Assembly: GCA_017380355.1 (NCBI GenBank)
Contig: JAFOED010000104.1
Location: forward strand, 1-7,104
DNA length: 7,104 nt
Origin: Ruminococcus sp.
Lineage (GTDB): Bacteria > Bacillota > Clostridia > Oscillospirales > Acutalibacteraceae
Direction of reading: 5' to 3'
Below, in pieces: positions 1 through 5,240 of this stretch (within the stretch, counting starts at the first letter, position 1; every line of letters begins with the position of its first letter). The notes under the pieces are model-generated. The model saw only the letters and a list, made by a program, of their open reading frames with translations. It was not told the origin of the DNA and ran no database searches. Made by a program: the position numbers and the translations under genes.

Positions 1-43
1 CTGATATGCCTAAATAGGTTTAACTAAAATAACAAATTACACA

Positions 44-802
44 ATGAAGAAAATTTTGATGATGGCCGCTATGGTTTCAATGTTGGCTAGCTGCGGTGGC
101 AACGGCGCAAAGAAGGCTGAGGCACCCGCTGAGGACAATGCTAATACTGTTGTATTGTTCGATGGTACTAGCCTCGAGGGATGGCGCGGCTATGGTAAGG
201 ATGTTGTTCCCGCTCGTTGGGTTATCGAGGACGGCTGCTTGAAGTTCAATGGTTCAGGCGGTGGCGAGGCTCAGGAGGGCGACGGTGGCGATATTATCTT
301 CGCTGCACAGAAGTTTAAGAACTTTGAGTTGGAGCTCGAGTGGAAGATCTCTAAGGGCGGTAACTCTGGTATCTTCATCCTCGCACAGGAGGTTAAGAAG
401 GAGGATGGCACTTACGAGCCTATCTACATCTCTTCTCCTGAGTGCCAGGTATTGGATAACGAGAATCACCCCGATGCACGTATGGGTAAGGATGGCAACC
501 GTATGTCATCTTCACTCTACGACATGATTCCCGCTAAGCCCCAGAACGCTAAGCCCGCAGGTGAGTGGAACAAGCTTCGCATCCTTTGCTACAAGGGTAC
601 CGTTGCTCACTTCCAGAATGACGAGCAGGTTGTAGAGTACCACTTGTGGACTCCCCAGTGGACTGAGATGCTGCAGGCATCTAAGTTCTCACAGGAGAAG
701 TGGCCCGTTAGTAGGCATAAGATCACTTTGAAACACTTCATAACACTTAGCACAGCCTACATAACCGCTTTTTTGGATATCGTGGAAAGAGCTGTTACAT
801 AA
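44..802 (+). CDS. DUF1080 (3-keto-disaccharide hydrolase-like) lipoprotein, 3' end replaced at a chimeric junction
   Basis: The N-terminus is a lipoprotein signal: MKK, a hydrophobic stretch, then lipobox L-A-S-C with the acylated cysteine at residue 17. A polar Ala/Glu-rich linker follows to about residue 34. From residue 36 the protein matches the DUF1080 family (PF06439, a concanavalin-like fold, some members acting on 3-keto-glycosides): LFDGTSLEGW (38-47), the FKNFELELEWK strand (91-101), SGIF (108-111), VLDNENHPDA (136-145), and EYHLWTPQWTEML (198-210). Family resemblance stops at EKWP (218-221). Relatives normally continue for a few dozen residues with the last beta strands; here about 31 unrelated residues follow, which are antisense of mcsA. 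The authentic part is therefore about 44-706 and the stop at 800-802 is accidental. The ATG has no Shine-Dalgarno, as is usual in Bacteroidetes. The lipoprotein probably faces the periplasm or sits on the outer membrane. The family is clear; the exact substrate is not. Confidence 0.85.
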   Translation: MKKILMMAAMVSMLASCGGNGAKKAEAPAEDNANTVVLFDGTSLEGWRGYGKDVVPARWVIEDGCLKFNGSGGGEAQEGDGGDIIFAAQKFKNFELELEWKISKGGNSGIFILAQEVKKEDGTYEPIYISSPECQVLDNENHPDARMGKDGNRMSSSLYDMIPAKPQNAKPAGEWNKLRILCYKGTVAHFQNDEQVVEYHLWTPQWTEMLQASKFSQEKWPVSRHKITLKHFITLSTAYITAFLDIVERAVT

Positions 803-1015
803 CGGGCAACGAGTTGCTTCGCTTTTTGCAGGCAGAGCGTTCGAAAAGAACGAACCTAAAATAGAATTGAAATCGGAGTGCATATCAGAAAAGACGTCTG
901 TATACCCCATCTCTTTTGCACATTCACTACAAAGCATATACTCTTCAGTTTTTCCGTTAATTACAGACTTAACGTGAGTATTAGCGTGGTTTTTCTTACA
1001 CTTCTGGCATAACAT
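689..1015 (-). CDS. mcsA: McsA, zinc-finger activator of the McsB arginine kinase, C-terminus missing
   Basis: McsA binds and activates the protein arginine kinase McsB and takes part in control of CtsR and in ClpC-dependent proteolysis in the cytoplasm of Firmicutes. Four CXXC zinc-binding pairs are visible, at C3/C6, C29/C32, C70/C73 and C88/C91, the hallmark of the family, with the typical stretch CAKCYEVFQSDLMPT at 88-102. The family is usually about 150-180 residues and ends in a UvrB/UvrC (UVR) motif. Here residues 103-108 (NGPLLL) are non-homologous, and the UVR part is lost at the junction near 707-710. The start is well supported: AAGGAGG lies 9 bases upstream and overlaps the ctsR stop codon, so the gene is translated as part of the ctsR operon. 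The mcsB and clpC genes expected next are absent because of the junction. Confidence 0.88.
   Translation of the reverse strand: MLCQKCKKNHANTHVKSVINGKTEEYMLCSECAKEMGYTDVFSDMHSDFNSILGSFFSNALPAKSEATRCPLCNSSFHDIQKSGYVGCAKCYEVFQSDLMPTNGPLLL
704..712. other. Chimeric junction between Bacteroidetes-type and Clostridia-type DNA
   Basis: On the plus strand DUF1080 similarity runs through the proline codon 704-706 (…EKWP) and then ceases. On the minus strand McsA similarity begins immediately, with Leu-Met-Pro-Thr encoded by 721 down to 710, and the next codons (709 downward) read Asn-Gly-Pro-Leu-Leu-Leu-stop, unlike McsA. The switch thus falls at about 707-710 with no overlap beyond a few bases. No inverted repeats, insertion sequence ends, tRNA gene or integrase are visible nearby. 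Both genes are cut inside conserved domains. That points to an assembly or library chimera; a real recombination event is the less likely alternative. Confidence 0.8.
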
Positions 1016-1023
1016 AATATAAT

Positions 1024-1032
1024 TCCTCCTTA
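1024..1032 (-). promoter_or_regulatory. mcsA ribosome binding site overlapping the ctsR stop codon
   Basis: Read on the minus strand the sequence is TAAGGAGGA: the ctsR stop TAA runs straight into AAGGAGG, about 9 bases before the mcsA ATG. This supports translational coupling of ctsR and mcsA and fixes the mcsA start. Confidence 0.8.
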
Positions 1033-1479
1033 GACTAGAGTAAGTAACATATTCTTAAACAGAGACGCTCTTAAATAATCGCGGTACTGCTGAGGTACAC
1101 AAAGAAAAGAGCGTTCGCTCATCGACGCTAAAAGCAGCTTAGCAGTTTCTTCACTTATTATTGACCGCAATAGCATATTATTAATCATTACTTCTGATGT
1201 CACCTTGTCGAGTCTGTTCCCTACCGCGTTTATGATGTGCATAATCGCATTTGCTGGCGCAGAATTTATACGGGTAATGCGGATATATCCGCCACCACCT
1301 CGTCTGCTTTCAACGATATATCCCTGCTCAGGTGTAAAACGCGATGTAATAACGTAGTTAATCTGACTCGGTACACATCCTAATGCAGATGCAAGCTCGT
1401 TACGTCTGATTTCGGCGTTGCCGTCGGCTTCGTCGAGCATTTCTAAGATGTACTGAGCTACTATATCACTCATACGCAT
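1030..1479 (-). CDS. ctsR: CtsR, transcriptional repressor of class III stress (clp) genes
   Basis: CtsR is a dimeric winged-helix repressor of clp protease/chaperone genes and of its own operon; it lets go of DNA on heat stress or when acted on by McsB. The 149 residues match the usual length of about 150. The N-terminal DNA-binding domain includes a helix-turn-helix at about 24-46 (ELASALGCVPSQINYVITSRF) and the wing SRRGGGGYIRI (58-68), whose tetraglycine loop is the known heat-sensing element and is preceded by an arginine. The C-terminal four-helix domain covers about 75-149. ATG 1479 is chosen because AAAGGA lies 8 bases upstream; a second in-frame ATG at 1473 is less well spaced. It is the first gene of the ctsR-mcsA operon and two CtsR-like operators sit at its promoter, so autorepression is expected. 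Confidence 0.95.
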   Translation of the reverse strand: MRMSDIVAQYILEMLDEADGNAEIRRNELASALGCVPSQINYVITSRFTPEQGYIVESRRGGGGYIRITRINSAPANAIMHIINAVGNRLDKVTSEVMINNMLLRSIISEETAKLLLASMSERSFLCVPQQYRDYLRASLFKNMLLTLV

Positions 1480-1507
1480 AAAATCAGTCCTTTATTCTGA
1501 AAATCTT

Positions 1508-1524
1508 TTTGACTTTTCTTGACC
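1508..1524 (-). promoter_or_regulatory. CtsR operator, downstream box
   Basis: On the minus strand this reads GGTCAAG-AAA-AGTCAAA, two direct heptamers with a 3-base spacer. It matches the CtsR consensus RGTCAAA-NAN-RGTCAAA at 13 of 14 heptamer bases, with the fixed A in the spacer. It lies just downstream of the predicted transcription start (about 1527), between promoter and ctsR, where a bound repressor would block initiation. Confidence 0.85.
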
Positions 1525-1533
1525 TTTAATTTT

Positions 1534-1561
1534 ATTATAGTTGAAAGTCAGAGAAAGTCAA
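1534..1561 (-). promoter_or_regulatory. Sigma-A promoter of ctsR-mcsA
   Basis: On the minus strand a -35 TTGACT (1556-1561) and a -10 TATAAT (1534-1539) are separated by 16 bases. The predicted start is near 1527, giving a leader of about 48 bases. The -35 hexamer lies inside the upstream CtsR-like box, and the other box follows the start site. Confidence 0.8.
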
Positions 1562-1562
1562 G
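1546..1562 (+). promoter_or_regulatory. Second CtsR-like operator, upstream box in opposite orientation
   Basis: On the plus strand this reads AGTCAGA-GAA-AGTCAAG, which matches RGTCAAA-NAN-RGTCAAA at 6 of 7 bases in each heptamer with the correct spacer. It covers the -35 element of the ctsR promoter and is inverted relative to the box at 1508-1524. The match is weaker than that of the first box, but the phase and position make it believable. Confidence 0.6.
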
Positions 1563-1605
1563 AATATAAAAAATAATTAAAGAATTGTTCATAAATAAAC
1601 TATAA

Positions 1606-1636
1606 ACAAAAAAGGCTGTTCCAAGCGGAACAGCCT
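1606..1636 (-). terminator. Intrinsic terminator of the amino acid ABC transporter operon
   Basis: A perfect 9-bp stem GGCTGTTCC / GGAACAGCC (1614-1622 with 1627-1635), extended by one A-T pair, closes a 4-base loop. On the minus strand it is followed by a run of T (1613 downward). It lies 27 bases past the stop of the ATPase gene and separates that operon from ctsR. Confidence 0.9.
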
Positions 1637-1662
1637 CTAAAAGCAATATAATGATATGAATT

Positions 1663-2400
1663 TTACAGCACCTTACTCAGGAAGTCTTTTGTACGCTCCT
1701 GCTGAGGATTTGAGAAAATCTGTTCAGGTGTGCCTTCTTCACAGATAACACCTTCGTGAATAAATAACACTCTGTCTGCAACCTCTCGAGCAAAGCCCAT
1801 CTCGTGAGTAACAACAACCATTGTCATACCCTCAGCGGCAAGTTCTTTCATAACCTGTAAAACTTCGCCAACCATTTCAGGGTCAAGCGCAGATGTAGGC
1901 TCGTCAAAGAGCATAATATCAGGATTCATAGCAAGTGCACGAGCGATAGCAACACGCTGTTTCTGTCCACCCGAAAGTTCGTGTGGATAAGAATGTGCTT
2001 TATCAGCAAGGCCAACACGCTCTAAAAGCTGCATAGCTTTTTCCTGTGCCTGTGTCTTTGTCATAATCTTAAGCTCTACTGGTGCGAACATAATGTTTTT
2101 GAGAACACTCATATGAGCAAAAAGATTAAACTGCTGGAATACCATACCGATATTCTGTCTTACTTTATTTATGTCGATTTTTTTATCAGAAATCTTGTAT
2201 CCATCAACTATAATCTCGCCTGCAGTCGATTCTTCCAAACGATTCAGACAACGAAGTAAAGTAGATTTACCTGAACCGGATGCACCGATAAGGCACACTA
2301 CCTCACCCTCGTTTACAGTCATATCAATTCCTTTTAATACTTCCAGTTTATCAAACGTTTTGTGTAAGTTCGTTACTTCTACTTTACTTTTTTCTATCAT
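1663..2400 (-). CDS. Polar amino acid ABC transporter ATP-binding protein (GlnQ/HisP family)
   Basis: This is the cytoplasmic ATPase that powers import of a polar amino acid with the permease and binding protein encoded just upstream. With the ATG at 2400 it has 245 residues, the usual size. Motifs in order: Walker A GASGSGKST (39-47), Q-loop at Q89-Q90 (VFQQFNLF), signature LSGGQ (142-146), Walker B IMLFDE (162-167), D-loop SALD (170-173), and switch histidine H199 in VVVTHEMGF. The reading frame can be extended to a TTG at 2421, but the ATG is preferred because homologues begin at that point and because an AG-rich stretch (GGAGAAGAAG) lies upstream. The gene overlaps the end of the permease gene by 17 bases, so translation is probably coupled. 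A strong terminator follows. The substrate cannot be told from the ATPase. Confidence 0.93.
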   Translation of the reverse strand: MIEKSKVEVTNLHKTFDKLEVLKGIDMTVNEGEVVCLIGASGSGKSTLLRCLNRLEESTAGEIIVDGYKISDKKIDINKVRQNIGMVFQQFNLFAHMSVLKNIMFAPVELKIMTKTQAQEKAMQLLERVGLADKAHSYPHELSGGQKQRVAIARALAMNPDIMLFDEPTSALDPEMVGEVLQVMKELAAEGMTMVVVTHEMGFAREVADRVLFIHEGVICEEGTPEQIFSNPQQERTKDFLSKVL

Positions 2401-3061
2401 AGCTAATCTTCTTCTCCACAAATTTTGAAAGCACCATCAGTGCTGAAATAATAGCGAGGTAGCACAAGCCGACGATGATATAAATCTCGAAGAAACGGTA
2501 TGTGCTCGCAGAATACTGCTTAGCCTGGTTACAAAGCTCAGCAAGTGAAATAACAGAAAGAATGGAAGTATCTTTAATTGTGATGATAAACTGGTTAACG
2601 ATTGAAGGGATAGTGATTTTAAACGCCTGTGGTAAAACAACCTTCATCATTGTCTTTGCAGAACCGATACCAAGGCTGCGGGAAGCCTCAATCTGACCTT
2701 TATCTACAGCCTGAATACCACTTCTGAAGATTTCAGAAAGGTACGCACCTGCGTTAAGGCTCAGCGTAATCGTACCCGCTAAAAACTCGGAAATAACGAA
2801 TGACGGGTTAAACTGCTGAACAATAATCGGAATACCGTAGTATACGATAAACGCCTGTACAATCATAGGTGTACCGCGAATAAGCCATACGTATACAGCC
2901 GAAATAGCGTTAAATACCTTAAATTTTGAAAGGCCCATAAGACAGGAAATCAGACCGATTACCATACCAATCGCGATTGATAAAAGCGAAATGATGAGAG
3001 TAACCTTTAAGCCCTGTAATATCATAGGCCATGCTTCTCTGAATACTAAAGCAAAATCCAT
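2384..3061 (-). CDS. Polar amino acid ABC transporter permease (GlnP/HisM family)
   Basis: This is the inner-membrane channel subunit of a polar amino acid importer, most likely acting as a homodimer since only one permease gene is present. Its 225 residues are typical. About five membrane segments are visible: roughly 15-40, 50-76, 88-112, 158-176 and 191-213. Family landmarks are RGTPMIVQ (62-69) and the cytoplasmic EAA loop, EASRSLGIGSAKTMMKVVLP (125-144), which docks on the ATPase. The C-terminus is lysine-rich, as expected for the cytoplasmic side. Only a weak GAG-type ribosome site precedes the ATG. It lies 86 bases after the binding-protein gene, with a hairpin in between, and overlaps the ATPase gene. 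Confidence 0.93.
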   Translation of the reverse strand: MDFALVFREAWPMILQGLKVTLIISLLSIAIGMVIGLISCLMGLSKFKVFNAISAVYVWLIRGTPMIVQAFIVYYGIPIIVQQFNPSFVISEFLAGTITLSLNAGAYLSEIFRSGIQAVDKGQIEASRSLGIGSAKTMMKVVLPQAFKITIPSIVNQFIITIKDTSILSVISLAELCNQAKQYSASTYRFFEIYIIVGLCYLAIISALMVLSKFVEKKISYDRKK

Positions 3062-3083
3062 ATAATCAACTCAAATCAAAAAT

Positions 3084-3109
3084 TTAGCACGGTAAAATTA
3101 CCGTGCTAA
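3084..3109 (-). terminator. Intercistronic hairpin, probable partial terminator or mRNA stabiliser
   Basis: A perfect 12-bp inverted repeat, TTAGCACGGTAA / TTACCGTGCTAA, has only two bases between its arms. On the minus strand it is followed by ATTTTTGATTTG. It sits between the binding-protein and permease genes of one operon. Family precedent suggests it lowers transcription of the membrane components or protects the 3' end of the abundant binding-protein mRNA; which of these applies is inference. Confidence 0.7.
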
Positions 3110-3147
3110 TTCGGTAGTTTTAATAAATAATTTATACAGTAGTAAGA

Positions 3148-3906
3148 TTACATACCATATTTAGCAAGAATCTCGTCGTACTTGCCGTTCTCTTTGATGT
3201 TAGCAAGACCTGCGTTGAACATCTCGATGAGTTCAGGGTTTGTGCCCTTCTTTACAGCGAAGCCGTAGAAGCTTGGGTTGATCTTCTCACCAACAGTCTT
3301 GAGCTCAACGCCGTTCTTGATAGCGTCGCCGATAACTGTGTAGTCCTCGAAACAAGCGTCACAGTTGCCGTTGATGATAGCCTGATACTGCTCGTTTGAA
3401 CCCTCGAAAGCCTTTGTTGTGTAGCCGTACTGGTCTTTGTTAGCGTTAGCGTACTCAGCACCCATTGTACCGTTCTTTGTAGCTACAACCTTACCTGATA
3501 AATCATCAAGTGAATCGATGTCGCTGTCCTTAGCAACAACCATTACCTGACCATCCTCGAAGTAACCCTCTGAGAAGTCGAAGATTTCTCTTCTCTCGTC
3601 TGTGATTGTCATACCAGCGATAACAGCGTCAGCCTGGCCAGCCTGAACCTTAGCAAGAGCAGGGTCAAAACCAACGTTCATCATATTGTACTCAAAGCCC
3701 TGGTCCTCAGCAACAGCAGCCATGATATCCATATCGATACCAACATACTCGCCTGTAGCAGAGTCAAAAGACTCAAATGGTGCGAAAGCGTTGTCAGAAA
3801 CGATTGTGTAAACCTTAGCTTCATCTGTGTCAGTTGTAGTTGTACCACAAGCTGCGAGTGATGCTACCATAAGGATAGCAAGAATAAGCGCAAAAATCTT
3901 TTTCAT
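3148..3906 (-). CDS. Extracellular amino acid-binding lipoprotein of the ABC transporter (SBP family 3)
   Basis: This is the ligand-capturing subunit, anchored by lipid to the outer face of the membrane. The signal peptide has MKK, a hydrophobic core, and lipobox L-A-A-C with the acylated cysteine at 20, then a Thr-rich linker. The mature domain is a bacterial extracellular solute-binding family 3 protein (PF00497): FAPFESFD (41-48), GIDMDIMAAVAE (56-67), GMTITDERREIFDFSEGYF (98-116), in which Arg105 corresponds to the conserved arginine that grips the ligand carboxylate, GKVVATKNGT (138-147), and the C-terminal NIKENGKYDEILAKYG. The length of 252 is normal. The start is fixed by AAAGGAG 9 bases upstream (3916-3922). 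It is first in the operon behind a consensus promoter. Glutamine, cystine, arginine or another polar amino acid are all possible ligands; sequence alone does not decide. Confidence 0.93.
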   Translation of the reverse strand: MKKIFALILAILMVASLAACGTTTTDTDEAKVYTIVSDNAFAPFESFDSATGEYVGIDMDIMAAVAEDQGFEYNMMNVGFDPALAKVQAGQADAVIAGMTITDERREIFDFSEGYFEDGQVMVVAKDSDIDSLDDLSGKVVATKNGTMGAEYANANKDQYGYTTKAFEGSNEQYQAIINGNCDACFEDYTVIGDAIKNGVELKTVGEKINPSFYGFAVKKGTNPELIEMFNAGLANIKENGKYDEILAKYGM

Positions 3907-3968
3907 TTTTCATAACTCCTTTGTCATAATAAACTATGTATCCATTCTAGGATATAGATAACAAATCG

Positions 3969-3997
3969 ATTATACTATAAAATACAAATAATGTCAA
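3969..3997 (-). promoter_or_regulatory. Consensus sigma-A promoter of the amino acid ABC transporter operon
   Basis: On the minus strand, TTGACA (3992-3997) and TATAAT (3969-3974) are separated by 17 bases: both hexamers are perfect and the spacing is optimal. The predicted start near 3962 leaves a leader of about 55 bases, which contains a short dyad TATCC/GGATA (3939-3954) of unknown meaning. Strong basal transcription is expected. Confidence 0.88.
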
Positions 3998-4044
3998 ATA
4001 AAACTTCTTCCTGATAAAGTGATAAAAATACGTGTAAAAAGCAA

Positions 4045-4075
4045 CAAAAAAAGCCGGTCGCAAAAGCAACCGGCT
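4045..4075 (-). terminator. Intrinsic terminator of gap
   Basis: On the minus strand AGCCGGTTGC pairs with GCGACCGGCT (10 bp including one G-U pair) around a TTTT loop (4052-4075). The stem is followed by a run of T (4051 down to 4046). It starts 20 bases beyond the gap stop codon and isolates gap from the transporter promoter. Confidence 0.92.
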
Positions 4076-4094
4076 GATTTTATTAAGCTTTAAA

Positions 4095-5108
4095 TTACAG
4101 CTCAGCGAAGTACTTGATAGTTCTTACCATCTGTGATGTGTAAGAGTTCTCGTTGTCGTACCATGAAACAACCTGTACCTGAGTTGTGTCTGTCTCAGGC
4201 ATGTATGTTGCCATTGTCTGAGTTGCGTCGAAGAGTGAACCGTATGTCATACCAACAACGTCAGAAGAAACGATCTCGTCTGTGTTGTAGCCGAATGAAT
4301 CAGAAGCAGCAGCCTTCATAGCAGCGTTGATCTGATCAACTGTAACTTCACCCTTAACAACAGCTGTAAGGATTGTTGTAGAACCTGTTGGAACAGGAAC
4401 ACGCTGTGCAGCGCCGATGAGCTTGCCGTTGAGCTCTGGGATAACAAGACCGATAGCCTTAGCAGCACCTGTTGAGTTAGGAACGATGTTAACAGCGCCA
4501 GCTCTAGCTCTTCTGAGGTCACCCTTTCTGTGAGGACCGTCGAGGATCATCTGGTCGCCTGTGTAAGCGTGGATTGTAGCCATGATACCGCTCTGGATAG
4601 CTGCGAGGTCGTTTAATGCCTTAGCCATTGGAGCGAGACAGTTTGTTGTACATGAAGCAGCAGAGATGATCTGATCATCAGCTGTGAGGATACCCTCGTT
4701 TACTGAGAATACAACAGTCTTGAGGTCGTTGCCTGCAGGAGCAGAAATAACAACCTTCTTAGCACCAGCGTTGATGTGTGCCATTGATTTTTCTTTTGAG
4801 CAGTAGAAACCTGTGCACTCGAGAACTACGTCTACACCGAGCTCACCCCATGGGATGTTGTTTGCGTCAGGCTCTTTGTAAATTGTGATTTCTTTACCGT
4901 CTACTACGATAGAGCTCTCTTTAGCCTCTACCTTATCAGCGAGAGCGTACTTACCCTGAGCTGAATCGTACTTGAGAAGATGAGCGAGCATCTTAGGAGC
5001 TGTAAGGTCGTTGATAGCAACTACCTCATAACCCTCTGCTGAGAACATCTGTCTGAAAGCGAGACGACCGATTCTACCGAATCCGTTAATACCTACTTTT
5101 ACTGCCAT
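4095..5108 (-). CDS. gap: Type I glyceraldehyde-3-phosphate dehydrogenase
   Basis: This cytoplasmic glycolytic enzyme converts glyceraldehyde 3-phosphate, phosphate and NAD+ to 1,3-bisphosphoglycerate and NADH, working as a tetramer. The full-length 337 residues fit the family. The Rossmann motif GFGRIG is at 9-14, with D34 at the end of the second beta strand (AIND) favouring NAD+. The active-site signature ASCTTNCLAP (151-160) places the nucleophile at C153, and general base H180 is in ATIHAYTGDQ. The phosphate-binding and loop regions RRARAGAVNIVPNSTGAAKA (199-218) and GAAQRVPVPTGS (232-243) are intact, and WYDNENSY is at 317-324. The start is set by AGGAGGT at 5116-5122, 7 bases before the ATG. 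It appears to be a single-gene unit with its own promoters and terminator; pgk and tpi are not next to it. Confidence 0.98.
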   Translation of the reverse strand: MAVKVGINGFGRIGRLAFRQMFSAEGYEVVAINDLTAPKMLAHLLKYDSAQGKYALADKVEAKESSIVVDGKEITIYKEPDANNIPWGELGVDVVLECTGFYCSKEKSMAHINAGAKKVVISAPAGNDLKTVVFSVNEGILTADDQIISAASCTTNCLAPMAKALNDLAAIQSGIMATIHAYTGDQMILDGPHRKGDLRRARAGAVNIVPNSTGAAKAIGLVIPELNGKLIGAAQRVPVPTGSTTILTAVVKGEVTVDQINAAMKAAASDSFGYNTDEIVSSDVVGMTYGSLFDATQTMATYMPETDTTQVQVVSWYDNENSYTSQMVRTIKYFAEL

Positions 5109-5166
5109 TGGAATTACCTCCTAAAAAATATGCTATTTGGACTATACCAAAGTATATACCTTTATT

Positions 5167-5195
5167 ATTTTACTACAACATAGCTAATAAATCAA
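5167..5195 (-). promoter_or_regulatory. Proximal candidate sigma-A promoter of gap
   Basis: On the minus strand, TTGATT (5190-5195) and TAAAAT (5167-5172) are separated by 17 bases, with a predicted start near 5160 and a leader of about 50 bases. A short dyad TATAC-CAAA-GTATA (5143-5156) lies in that leader. Confidence 0.6.
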
Positions 5196-5199
5196 GAAC

Positions 5200-5227
5200 A
5201 TTTTACCAATTGATAAATTTTTGTCAA
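5200..5227 (-). promoter_or_regulatory. Distal candidate sigma-A promoter of gap
   Basis: On the minus strand, a perfect -35 TTGACA (5222-5227) and TAAAAT (5200-5205) are separated by 16 bases. Its -35 and spacer coincide with the Rex-like palindrome at 5208-5229, so a bound repressor would compete with RNA polymerase. Confidence 0.55.
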
Positions 5228-5229
5228 TT
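5208..5229. promoter_or_regulatory. Palindrome resembling a Rex (NADH/NAD+ sensor) operator upstream of gap
   Basis: The arms AATTGA and TCAATT bound a 22-bp imperfect dyad. Its inner 18 bases (5210-5227) read TTGATAAATTTTTGTCAA. Compared with the clostridial Rex pattern TTGTTAA-N4-TTAACAA, 11 of 14 specified bases agree, with the outer TTG/CAA intact. It overlaps the -35 of a candidate gap promoter. It could instead be a chance AT-rich dyad or a weak end signal for the EamA gene; no T-run follows it on the minus strand, which argues against a terminator. Confidence 0.35.
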
Positions 5230-5240
5230 TACATATAATT

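Noticed and set aside
15..22. TAGGTTTA as a Bacteroidetes -7 promoter element (TANNTTTG)
   Set aside because: One mismatch, the -33 element would lie outside the window, and the DNA is AT-rich; too little to call.
249..527. Plus-strand frame of 92 residues inside the DUF1080 gene
   Set aside because: It is an out-of-frame shadow with low-complexity Ser/Arg composition and no ribosome site; the same holds for the other overlapping frames opposite glnQ-like, gap, EamA and DUF1846 genes.
707..802. C-terminal 31 residues of the DUF1080 reading frame as a novel domain
   Set aside because: This stretch is the antisense of mcsA and has no DUF1080 similarity; it is a by-product of the junction.
1491..1505. 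CodY-like box (TTCTGAAAAT core) in the ctsR leader
   Set aside because: It has four mismatches to the 15-base consensus, and such matches are common by chance in AT-rich leaders.
2401..2421. Seven-residue N-terminal extension of the ABC ATPase (MWRRRLA)
   Set aside because: It would need a TTG start deep inside the permease gene. Homologues begin at the following ATG (2400), which also has an AG-rich stretch upstream.
3939..3954. Dyad TATCC-N6-GGATA in the leader of the binding-protein gene, as an operator or riboswitch stem
   Set aside because: Only 5 bp and not like any operator I recognise; the leader (about 55 bases) is too short for the amino acid riboswitches or a T-box.
5143..5156. 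Dyad TATAC-CAAA-GTATA in the gap leader as a regulator site
   Set aside because: The arms are only 5 bp and AT-rich, and no known consensus fits.
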